Part shown: one piece after another, positions 1 to 5,192 of the stretch | Numbering within the stretch: position 1 is the stretch's first letter | Layout of the letters: every line of letters begins with the position of its first letter | Program-made: the position numbers and the translations under genes | Assembly: GCA_947588865.1 (NCBI GenBank) | Contig: CANPYQ010000070.1 | Span: forward strand, 1 to 5,226 | Length of the DNA: 5,226 nt | Source: an uncultured Bacilli bacterium | GTDB taxonomy: Bacteria; Bacillota_I; Bacilli_A; RF39; UBA660 | Direction: 5' to 3' | The notes under the pieces: generated by a model | Seen by the model: the letters and a program-made list of their open reading frames with translations, nothing else | Told to the model about the DNA's origin: nothing | Database searches by the model: none

Positions 1-18
1 TTGACTAAACAAAAATCG

Positions 19-48
19 TTGAAAAACTTAATTTCTGTTACATATACT
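19..48 (+). promoter_or_regulatory. Weak candidate upstream promoter
   Basis: A TTGAAA box (19-24) is followed after 18 bases by TATACT (43-48). The match is reasonable, but the region is AT-rich and such matches arise by chance. If active, it would transcribe through the poly-G tract into the surface-protein gene and give a second, slippage-independent start. The rest of positions 1-100 shows no coding region or other structure that I can support. Confidence 0.25.
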
Positions 49-100
49 TTATAGACATTTCTTTTTTCAATTGAATAATAATAACATCTCAACATTAGGA

Positions 101-131
101 TTGACAGGGGGGGGGGTATCCGTGTTATAAT
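101..131 (+). promoter_or_regulatory. Promoter of the surface-protein gene with a poly-G spacer
   Basis: A perfect -35 box TTGACA (101-106) and a perfect -10 box TATAAT (126-131) lie 19 bases apart. TG at 123-124, one base before the -10 box, makes it an extended -10 promoter. Transcription should start near 138, giving a very short leader before the ribosome-binding site. The spacer opens with ten consecutive G. Sigma-70-type promoters prefer about 17 bases, so this copy is predicted to be below its best strength. Eight G would give 17 bases, nine 18 and eleven 20. The promoter assignment is well supported by both boxes and by position; its phase variability is inferred. Confidence 0.85.
107..116 (+). 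repeat. Homopolymeric G10 tract between -35 and -10
   Basis: Ten uninterrupted G directly follow the -35 hexamer. In DNA this AT-rich, such a run is very unlikely by chance, and I saw no other comparable G or C run in the window. Tracts of this length are prone to slipped-strand mispairing during replication. Promoter-spacer tracts that change expression by altering length are known for Neisseria porA (poly-G), Neisseria opc (poly-C) and Mycoplasma hyorhinis vlp genes (poly-A). Confidence 0.9.
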
Positions 132-140
132 ACTATTACA

Positions 141-149
141 AGAAAGGAG
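141..149 (+). promoter_or_regulatory. Ribosome-binding site that fixes the start at 157
   Basis: AGAAAGGAG is a strong Shine-Dalgarno sequence. It ends 7 bases before the ATG at 157 but only 1 base before the ATG at 151. Correct spacing therefore selects 157 as the start, giving a protein that begins MKKKFLF. Confidence 0.8.
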
Positions 150-156
150 AATGTTG

Positions 157-1302
157 ATGAAGAAGAAATTTTTATTTTCAATTGTTGCTTTTGTTATGGG
201 ATTTTTAGTTATGTCAAATGTATTTGCTGCTGAAAAAATGGAAGTTAATACTATAACTTCAACTGGAAGTGTAGGTGAGGAAGTTAATGGAGTTACAACT
301 GTAACTTTTGGTGCAACAACACTTAAGATTGATCCTGCACAAGCTGCTAGCGATCACGTAGAAGAAAGACCAGCAGGAAGTGGATGGTTAGGAATTAAGG
401 TTACAGCTCCTGACACTGTAAATGATGAAGCTACATATTATGCTATAAACACACTTGGTAAAAAATCAGATATTAAAAAGTTTAGCGAATTTAAAGATGC
501 TGCTGGTGGTAAAGATATTAGTTTATGGAGTGGAGTTAATTTTGAAGTTTTAAATGCAGCAATAGTTGCTGGTAAAGATGTAACTATGGAATATCATTTC
601 GATTGGAACGCAGATGGCGATTATGAACAAATTGTTAAAGTTGTAATTGACCCTGAACAAGTAACTTTACAAACTAAAGAAGGAGATACTGCATATCCAA
701 TTACAGGTACATTAGGAGAAATTACTTCTATTTTACCAGAAAGTGCTTCAGTAACTGGAAGTAAAGATAATTTTGTAGAAATTGTTTATCCAAATGTTTT
801 TGAACTTGAATGGGTAGAAAAAGACCAAGATGGTATACATAGACCTCAAGATGGTTGGTGGATAGGAATTCGAGTTTCTAAAGCTGGAGATACTTCTAAA
901 GCTAAATTTAAATACAGAGTAAATGGTGGAAACTTTAGTGACATTTATACATACGACACTGAAAAAGATGAGGGACAAGACTATGTAAGCATTTGGGCAT
1001 TAATAAATGAAGAAAAAATAGAAGGCGTAGATGAAGTAGTTTATGAATATTATTTTGATTGGGATGGAGACGGTGAGTATGAACAAATTGTTACTCAAAG
1101 AATTCCAGTTAAGAATATAACTCTTAAAAAAGATGGAGAAACTATATATCCAAAAGAAGAAGTTAAAGATGAGCCTATTGTTGAAGTAGAAACTCCAAAT
1201 ACATATGACGGAATTTCATTATACCTATTACTAGGCGGATTATCATTAATTTGTTTAACTGCAATAATTTTTGTACTAAAAAGTAAAAAATCAATGAACT
1301 AA
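157..1302 (+). CDS. Secreted surface protein with two tandem domains and a C-terminal anchor
   Basis: This 381-residue protein is exported and held at the cell surface; its function is unknown and I do not recognise the family. Residues 1-24 or 1-25 form a signal peptide: MKKK, a hydrophobic core, then an A-X-A-like VFAA cleavage site. Two related extracellular domains follow (about 35-178 and 179-335). Each has a conserved RP...W(L/W)GI(K/R)V strand, then SLW or SIW, then an acidic loop: D149-W-N-A-D-G-D-Y-E and D301-W-D-G-D-G-E-Y-E. These loops resemble EF-hand or dockerin-type calcium loops in spacing, without the usual position-12 acid. An acidic linker leads to T346-P-N-T-Y-D, a hydrophobic segment (about 353-374) and the basic tail KSKKSMN. 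That order looks like a degenerate LPXTG sorting signal, though simple membrane anchoring is equally possible. The gene stands alone, with its own poly-G promoter and terminator. Adhesin or antigen roles are inference only. Confidence 0.85.
   Translation: MKKKFLFSIVAFVMGFLVMSNVFAAEKMEVNTITSTGSVGEEVNGVTTVTFGATTLKIDPAQAASDHVEERPAGSGWLGIKVTAPDTVNDEATYYAINTLGKKSDIKKFSEFKDAAGGKDISLWSGVNFEVLNAAIVAGKDVTMEYHFDWNADGDYEQIVKVVIDPEQVTLQTKEGDTAYPITGTLGEITSILPESASVTGSKDNFVEIVYPNVFELEWVEKDQDGIHRPQDGWWIGIRVSKAGDTSKAKFKYRVNGGNFSDIYTYDTEKDEGQDYVSIWALINEEKIEGVDEVVYEYYFDWDGDGEYEQIVTQRIPVKNITLKKDGETIYPKEEVKDEPIVEVETPNTYDGISLYLLLGGLSLICLTAIIFVLKSKKSMN
259..1161 (+). repeat. Tandem duplication of a ~150-residue domain
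   Basis: The two halves of the mature surface protein align without large gaps. W77-L-G-I-K-V matches W234-W-I-G-I-R-V, the acidic loop at 149-157 matches that at 301-309, and each copy then has YEQIV and later YP. The copies are clearly diverged, but one 16-base stretch is identical (622-637 and 1078-1093), just after the acidic loop codons. The domain boundaries are approximate. Confidence 0.75.
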
Positions 1303-1374
1303 TTTAAAATGATAGAAATACTATCGTGAAGCGGATAATTAAAATCTAGTTTCAAAAGATGAAAATAAAATGTA

Positions 1375-1405
1375 AGAAAAGCCTCTTTAAAATAGAGGTT
1401 TTTCT
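1375..1405 (+). terminator. Rho-independent terminator after the surface-protein gene
   Basis: A 12-bp stem pairs 1375-1386 with 1394-1405 around a 7-base loop. The core is CCTCT/AGAGG, with one G-U pair, A-T pairs and a closing G-C. The A-run on the left arm and T-run on the right mean it could terminate in both directions. It lies about 70 bases after the stop codon. A small hairpin at 1311-1325 (GATAG/CTATC) lies between them. Confidence 0.8.
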
Positions 1406-1435
1406 ATTCATAAAAATTGAAGATTTATAAAAACG

Positions 1436-1461
1436 TTTCAAAATACTAAATGCATTTGAAA
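1436..1461. repeat. Short inverted repeat of unknown role
   Basis: Perfect 7-base arms TTTCAAA (1436-1442) and TTTGAAA (1455-1461) flank a 12-base centre that overlaps the 10-base palindrome AAATGCATTT (1448-1457). It lies between the surface-protein terminator and the metal operon promoter. It could bind a regulator, but AT-rich DNA yields such repeats by chance and I cannot assign a role. Confidence 0.3.
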
Positions 1462-1481
1462 TTTTATGTACAATAAAAGAT

Positions 1482-1512
1482 AAAAATAGTACTAAAAATA
1501 TGTACTTTTTTT
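1482..1512. other. Weak hairpin followed by a T-run
   Basis: AGTAC (1488-1492) pairs with GTACT (1502-1506), extended by A-run/T-run pairing with one mismatch and followed by T through 1513. It resembles a weak terminator that would insulate the metal operon from upstream transcription. The stem is almost entirely A-T and the loop is 9 bases, so this is uncertain. The T-run runs directly into the TTGATA box of the next promoter. Confidence 0.3.
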
Positions 1513-1540
1513 TGATAATAGTATATAATATTAATATATG
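1512..1540 (+). promoter_or_regulatory. Promoter region of the metal-resistance operon
   Basis: Two overlapping readings are possible. TATAAT at 1524-1529 is a perfect -10 box, but its -35 partner near 1501 (TGTACT) is poor. TTGATA at 1512-1517 is a good -35 box, and at 17-base spacing it meets TATATG (1535-1540), a weaker -10 inside the operator. In either case the repressor-binding palindrome at 1535-1556 covers the -10 region or the transcription start, which suits repression by blocking RNA polymerase. Confidence 0.55.
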
Positions 1541-1556
1541 AACAATTATTCATATA
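1535..1556. promoter_or_regulatory. ArsR/SmtB-type operator
   Basis: This is a perfect inverted repeat with 8-base arms TATATGAA (1535-1542) and TTCATATA (1549-1556) around a 6-base centre containing AATT. The TGAAC...TTCA core and spacing match the imperfect 12-2-12 palindromes bound by SmtB/CzrA-type zinc repressors. It lies upstream of a gene for just such a repressor and overlaps its promoter, so autoregulation of the two-gene operon is the natural reading. Confidence 0.8.
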
Positions 1557-1645
1557 AATGATCTATAAAATAGTTATAATTGTAAAAAGCAACTCACAGT
1601 GCGTGATTTATTATGCAATTAGTCATATAATAAAAAATATTTAAT

Positions 1646-1653
1646 AGAAAGGA
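1646..1653 (+). promoter_or_regulatory. Shine-Dalgarno-like site far upstream of the repressor start
   Basis: AGAAAGGA is a good ribosome-binding sequence, but it lies 56 bases before the ATG at 1710 and no sensible open frame begins just after it. The 15 or so bases directly before that ATG contain no purine-rich site. If the hairpin at 1655-1699 folds, the unpaired distance to the ATG is only about 11 bases. The structure may therefore bring site and start together. Confidence 0.45.
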
Positions 1654-1654
1654 T

Positions 1655-1699
1655 TAATCAATTATAGAATTAATTAAAAAATTTCTATAAAATTGATTA
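1655..1699 (+). repeat. 15-bp hairpin between ribosome-binding site and start codon
   Basis: Positions 1655-1661 pair with 1693-1699 and 1662-1669 with 1683-1690, every base matched, with two bulged A (1691-1692) and a 13-base loop. Only two pairs are C-G, so stability is moderate. It has no T-run directly after it, which argues against a terminator. It begins one base after AGAAAGGA and ends 10 bases before the repressor ATG. Confidence 0.6.
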
Positions 1700-1709
1700 T
1701 ATTATATGT

Positions 1710-2003
1710 ATGAAATTATTAGATGAAGATAAAATAATTGATTTATCAGAATTATTCAAAATTTTTGGTGATTCCACAAGAGTTAAAATTATAAACATAT
1801 TAATTGATGGTGGAATGTGTGTAAATGATATTGCGGATAAAATAAATATGAGTCAATCTGCTGTGTCACATCAACTTAGAATATTAAAATCATCAAAACT
1901 TGTTAGATGTTGTAAATGTGGTAAAGAGGCTCATTACTTTTTATCAGACGAACATGTAGAAAAAATATTTAGATTGGGGTGTGAACATATAGATGAGATA
2001 TAA
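1710..2003 (+). CDS. ArsR/SmtB-family metal-sensing repressor
   Basis: This 97-residue cytoplasmic winged-helix repressor should bind the 1535-1556 operator and release it when loaded with metal. F19-G-D-S-T-R-V-K-I opens the fold. The helix-turn-helix spans about 37-63, with recognition helix S48-Q-S-A-V-S-H-Q-L-R-I-L-K, and the wing follows at 66-78. The C-terminal helix carries D80-x-H82 and H93-xx-E96, exactly the spacing of the alpha-5 zinc site of SmtB (Asp104, His106, His117, Glu120). The alpha-3 cysteine pair of ArsR/CadC (CVC) is reduced to one (C37-V-N). C67, C68 and C70 sit unusually in the wing. A zinc or cadmium/zinc sensor is most likely. The 1710 ATG is the only usable start: an in-frame stop lies at 1671 and the next Met is residue 36. 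Its 3' end overlaps the ATPase gene by 11 bases. Confidence 0.93.
   Translation: MKLLDEDKIIDLSELFKIFGDSTRVKIINILIDGGMCVNDIADKINMSQSAVSHQLRILKSSKLVRCCKCGKEAHYFLSDEHVEKIFRLGCEHIDEI
1976..1981 (+). promoter_or_regulatory. Weak ribosome-binding site for the ATPase
   Basis: GGGGTG lies inside the end of the repressor gene, 11 bases before the ATPase ATG at 1993. The match is weak. Since the two genes overlap, translation of the pump is probably coupled to that of the repressor. Confidence 0.4.
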
Positions 2004-4023
2004 ATATAATATAAGTAATTTAGACTGTGCTAACTGTGCTAAAAGAATAGAAGATTTTTTAAATAAAGATAAGAATTTAAAAAATGTTACTGTAAATTTT
2101 TCTAATCTTAAAGTAACTGTTGAAACAGATTATAAAGGTGATGTGTTAAAGTATATAAATAAAAGTGTTAAAAAAATTGAGCCTAATGCAGTTATATATT
2201 CTACGGAAGTAAAAAAAGAAAATGTAACTAATGATATCATTAGACTAATAATTGGTGTATTAATAGGAGTGGTTGGGATACTTATAAATATTGAATATTT
2301 AAGTACAATATTTATAATAATTTCTTATATAATACTTTTATATAAAACTTTTTTAAGAGCTATAAAAATACTTGTTAATGATAAAACTATAAATGAAAAT
2401 TTTTTAATTACAATATCTTGCATTGGTGCATATTTCATTGATAAACAAAGAGAAGGTTTGATGGTTATTGGGCTTTATGAAATAGGTAAAATATTAGAGG
2501 CGACTGCTTTAAATAACTCTAGAAGATCAATATCTAATCTTATGAATATTAAACCTAATTTTGCAAATGTAAAAGAGAATGATATAATAAAAAGAATTGA
2601 TCCTGAAAATGTTAAAATAGGTGATATTATAGTTGTTAAAGATGGAGAAAAAGTTCCTTTAGATGGTATAATTGTAAGTGGTAGTGCTAAGGTCAATACA
2701 AGTGCACTAACTGGTGAATCTATACTTAAAGATTTTAAAATTAATGATACTATTTTGTCTGGAATGATAAATGAAGAGGGATTGCTTGAGATAAAGGTTA
2801 CTACTGATTATGAAAATAGTACAGTAAATAAAATACTTGAGTTGGTTGAAAATGCAACTGATAATAAGGCAAAAACTGAAACTTTTGTATCAAAAGCAGC
2901 ACGTATCTATACTCCTTTAGTATTTTTACTTGCTATACTTGTGCTTTTGTATGGTGTAATATTTACTCATGATTCATTTATCTTCTGGTTTTATAAATCT
3001 CTTGTATTTTTAGTTATTTCTTGCCCTTGTGCAATCGCAATATCAGTACCACTTAGTTACTTTGCTGGTATTGGTAAGTCTTCGAAAGAAGGAATATTGA
3101 TAAAAGGAAGTAACTATTTAGATAATTTAAAAAATATAAAGAGAATTATATTTGATAAAACAGGTACCCTTACTACAGGCAAGTTTGAAAATATTAAAAT
3201 TGATATTAAAGATAAAAAATATAGTAAAGAAAAAATAGAAGAAATTACAGTTAAAGGTGAAGCTTTATCTAATCATCCTATAGCTAAAAGTTTAATTGGT
3301 TTAATAAATATTAAAGTAGATAATAAAGATGTTAAAAACTTTGAAGAGCATAAAGGTAAAGGAATATCTTTTGAAATAGATAAAGATAAAATAAAAATAG
3401 GAAATTATAAGTTTTGTAATTCTGATAATGATAATGCTTATATTTATATAAGTATAAATGATAAGGTAGTAGCTGACTTAAGTGTTACTGATAAAATTAA
3501 AGATGATGCTATAACGACTTTAAATGAATTAAAACATAAAAATATTATTTGTGAAATGTTTACAGGCGACAATAAATCAAACGCTATAAGTGTTGGGAAT
3601 ACTCTTGGTATCGATAAAATTAGTTTTGAATTGCTTCCTCAAGATAAATATGATCTGTTAAATAATTATATTAAAAATGAAATAGTTGCTTTTGTAGGAG
3701 ATGGCATAAATGATGCGCCTACACTTGCTTTAGCTCATATAGGTATATCTATGGGGGGAATAGGTCAAGAATCTGCAATAGAAGCTTCAGATGTAGTTAT
3801 AATGACTGATGAGCTAAGTAAGATTAATACAAGTATAAATATTTCAAAATATGTAAGTAAGATAATAAAACAGAATTTGACATTTGCAATAACAACTAAA
3901 GTCTTAGTATTGATATTTAGTATATTTGGAATTGCTAGCATGTGGCAAGCTGTATTTGCTGATGTTGGTGTAACACTTCTAACAATATTAAATACTATGA
4001 GAATATTGAAAAAAAGGTTTTAA
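1993..4023 (+). CDS. cadA: Zn/Cd/Pb-exporting P-type ATPase (P1B-2)
   Basis: This 676-residue membrane pump uses ATP to export soft divalent metals. The N-terminus is one heavy-metal-associated domain (about 1-70) with the C12-A-N-C15 metal motif. Eight membrane segments are expected: about 82-98, 100-117, 133-150, 152-168, 305-328, 333-360, 630-650 and 652-670. Catalytic elements are complete: T240-G-E-S in the actuator domain, C344-P-C in segment 6, phosphorylated D388-K-T-G-T, H428-P in the nucleotide domain, T524-G-D-N and G569-D-G-I-N-D. Lys636 in segment 7 and Asp657 (DVG) in segment 8 match the residues that define the Zn/Cd/Pb class, as in ZntA, and argue against copper. Length is a little short of CadA or ZntA (about 730), consistent with a single, short metal-binding domain. 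It is co-transcribed with the repressor and overlaps it by 11 bases. The exact metal preference cannot be read from sequence alone. Confidence 0.95.
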   Translation: MRYKYNISNLDCANCAKRIEDFLNKDKNLKNVTVNFSNLKVTVETDYKGDVLKYINKSVKKIEPNAVIYSTEVKKENVTNDIIRLIIGVLIGVVGILINIEYLSTIFIIISYIILLYKTFLRAIKILVNDKTINENFLITISCIGAYFIDKQREGLMVIGLYEIGKILEATALNNSRRSISNLMNIKPNFANVKENDIIKRIDPENVKIGDIIVVKDGEKVPLDGIIVSGSAKVNTSALTGESILKDFKINDTILSGMINEEGLLEIKVTTDYENSTVNKILELVENATDNKAKTETFVSKAARIYTPLVFLLAILVLLYGVIFTHDSFIFWFYKSLVFLVISCPCAIAISVPLSYFAGIGKSSKEGILIKGSNYLDNLKNIKRIIFDKTGTLTTGKFENIKIDIKDKKYSKEKIEEITVKGEALSNHPIAKSLIGLINIKVDNKDVKNFEEHKGKGISFEIDKDKIKIGNYKFCNSDNDNAYIYISINDKVVADLSVTDKIKDDAITTLNELKHKNIICEMFTGDNKSNAISVGNTLGIDKISFELLPQDKYDLLNNYIKNEIVAFVGDGINDAPTLALAHIGISMGGIGQESAIEASDVVIMTDELSKINTSINISKYVSKIIKQNLTFAITTKVLVLIFSIFGIASMWQAVFADVGVTLLTILNTMRILKKRF

Positions 4024-4164
4024 AAAGTTAATTATATGATTATGTTATTATAAAAAAATTTATTAAATTAAAAAATTAATATAGAAAAATGATTACAATA
4101 TAATTACAACTGGATATGTTAGTTAAATAAAATAGAAAAAATACAAATCCATATAATTTTATAT

Positions 4165-4192
4165 TTGGTAAAGTAAGTGAATAATATATAAT
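4165..4192 (+). promoter_or_regulatory. Candidate promoter upstream of the penicillin-binding protein
   Basis: TTGGTA (4165-4170) and a perfect TATAAT (4187-4192) are 16 bases apart, placing a start near 4199. A transcript from here would cross the hairpin at 4229-4257 before reaching the gene. So either this promoter is spurious or the hairpin lets part of the transcription through. The rest of 4024-4228 is AT-rich and shows no convincing gene. Confidence 0.35.
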
Positions 4193-4228
4193 TAAAGCTG
4201 TGTGCAAAGAAAATAACACCATAAAAGA

Positions 4229-4257
4229 AAAAAATAGATGAAATAAATCTATTTTTT
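4229..4257 (+). terminator. Rho-independent terminator after the ATPase
   Basis: A perfect 11-bp stem pairs 4229-4239 with 4247-4257 around a 7-base loop. The right arm ends in six T and another T-run follows at 4261-4264. The A-run on the left arm makes it potentially bidirectional. It lies about 205 bases after the ATPase stop and 33 bases before the next gene. Only one G-C pair is present, so strength is uncertain. Confidence 0.6.
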
Positions 4258-4280
4258 CATTTTTGAACATATATTTAATT

Positions 4281-4286
4281 GGTGAT
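4281..4286 (+). promoter_or_regulatory. Ribosome-binding site that fixes the start at 4290
   Basis: GGTGAT matches the 3' part of the full Shine-Dalgarno consensus and lies 3 bases before ATG 4290, equivalent to about 7 bases for a GGAGG core. This favours 4290 over the in-frame TTG at 4263, which has only T-rich sequence before it. It would also give the usual short cytoplasmic tail. Confidence 0.7.
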
Positions 4287-4289
4287 GTT

Positions 4290-5192
4290 ATGTTCTTCAA
4301 AGGTATTCACACAAGAATAAAAATAGTAATTTTAATAACTATAATTATGTTTTTAATAATTATAGGTAAAGTATTTTATATACAAGTAGTAGATTATAAA
4401 AAATTAAATAGATATGCAACAAGTTTGTGGAGTCGTAATTTACCACTTGCTGCTAATCGAGGAATAATATACGATAGAAATGGGATAGAACTTGCAGGTA
4501 ATATCACAACAACATCTTTGGTACTTATACCAAATCAAATTGAAGATAAAGAAAAAGTAGCTAAAGATTTATCAGAAATATTGAATGTAGATTATGAGGA
4601 GATGTACAAGCATGTATCTAAAAAGACTTCAATAGAAAGAGTGCATCCAGAAGGTAGAAATTTAAGTTATGATATTGCTGACAAAATAAGTACTTTAGGT
4701 TATGAAGGTGTATATTTAGTAAAAGAAGCCAAAAGAAATTATCCATATGATACATTGCTTTCACATTCAATAGGATTTGTTGGAATAGATAATCAGGGAT
4801 TGAGTGGCCTTGAACTTATTTATAATAAGTATTTAACTGGCAGTGATGGATCAATAAAATATTTTAGTGATGCTAAAGGAAATAGTCTTTCTATGTCACA
4901 AGTATACGAACAACCTCAAAGTGGAGTTAATATGACACTTACAATTGATTTTGAACTTCAAGAGGCATTGGAACGTGAGCTTGATGTAGCAGTTAGTGAG
5001 TATAATCCTGATCAAGCTCTTGGTATAGTAATGGATCCAAAAACTGGTGAAATTCTTGCAATGGCGTCTAGACCAAATTTTAGTCCAAGTGAATATCAAA
5101 ATTATACAGTAGAACAGATTAATAGAAATCTACCAATATGGATGACTTATGAGCCTGGATCAACTTTTAAACTCGTAGACACCATACAATGA
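4290..5192 (+). CDS. Class B penicillin-binding protein, truncated after the catalytic STFK
   Basis: Intact relatives (PBP2/FtsI/SpoVD type) are membrane-anchored transpeptidases of about 550-750 residues that cross-link peptidoglycan during division, elongation or sporulation. Here the frame gives only 300 residues. A short cytoplasmic N-terminus leads to a membrane segment at about 9-28. The dimerisation or pedestal domain follows, with the family signature RGIIYDRNGIELAGN near 51-65. The transpeptidase domain begins around LTIDFELQ and MDPKTGEILAMASRPNF, and reaches YEPGS291-T-F-K294, the active-site serine motif. Six codons later a TGA stops it, so the SxN and KTG motifs are missing and the product cannot be an active transpeptidase. 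No other frame continues the family sequence past about 5171. It could be a genuine pseudogene, an insertion or rearrangement at this point, or an assembly error near the end of the sequence. Which class B subfamily it belongs to cannot be decided from this part. Confidence 0.85.
   Translation: MFFKGIHTRIKIVILITIIMFLIIIGKVFYIQVVDYKKLNRYATSLWSRNLPLAANRGIIYDRNGIELAGNITTTSLVLIPNQIEDKEKVAKDLSEILNVDYEEMYKHVSKKTSIERVHPEGRNLSYDIADKISTLGYEGVYLVKEAKRNYPYDTLLSHSIGFVGIDNQGLSGLELIYNKYLTGSDGSIKYFSDAKGNSLSMSQVYEQPQSGVNMTLTIDFELQEALERELDVAVSEYNPDQALGIVMDPKTGEILAMASRPNFSPSEYQNYTVEQINRNLPIWMTYEPGSTFKLVDTIQ

Larger units (their letters stand above)
1557..1709 (+). other. Structured leader of the repressor-pump operon
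   Basis: About 150 untranslated bases separate the operator from the repressor start, long for a simple metal operon. The leader holds an imperfect stem (TAATTG at 1577-1582 with CAATTA at 1616-1621) enclosing a less AT-rich patch at 1589-1606, in which TCAC (1594-1597) can pair with GTGA (1603-1606). Then come a Shine-Dalgarno-like site at 1646-1653 and a long hairpin at 1655-1699. I recognise no riboswitch class and no convincing leader peptide. Confidence 0.4.

Noticed and set aside
1..6. TTGACT at the window start as a -35 box
   Set aside because: No acceptable -10 box lies 15-19 bases downstream.
151..156. ATG at 151 as start of the surface protein (MLMKKK...)
   Set aside because: It lies only 1 base after AGAAAGGAG; the ATG at 157 has correct 7-base spacing and gives a standard MKKK signal-peptide start.
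748..978. Reverse-strand frame inside the surface-protein gene
   Set aside because: It is antisense to a well-supported gene, with no ribosome-binding site or recognisable motif.
2475..2696. Reverse-strand frame inside the ATPase gene
   Set aside because: It is antisense to conserved actuator-domain codons and is a shadow frame.
4263..4289. TTG at 4263 as start of the penicillin-binding protein
   Set aside because: It has no ribosome-binding site (T-rich upstream) and sits beside the terminator T-run; ATG 4290 has GGTGAT correctly placed.
4076..4300. Reverse-strand frame of 74 codons, rich in Phe, Leu, Ile and Tyr
   Set aside because: It has a TTG start without a ribosome-binding site and runs through the terminator hairpin. 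Its hydrophobic composition is what random AT-rich DNA encodes.
4896..5099. Reverse-strand frame inside the penicillin-binding protein gene
   Set aside because: It is antisense to conserved transpeptidase-domain codons and is a shadow frame.
5190..5192. TGA read as Trp, extending the penicillin-binding protein
   Set aside because: The extended translation (WPYNIRLLVSK) does not resemble the family after STFK, homology is already lost before the TGA, and TGG is used normally for Trp elsewhere.
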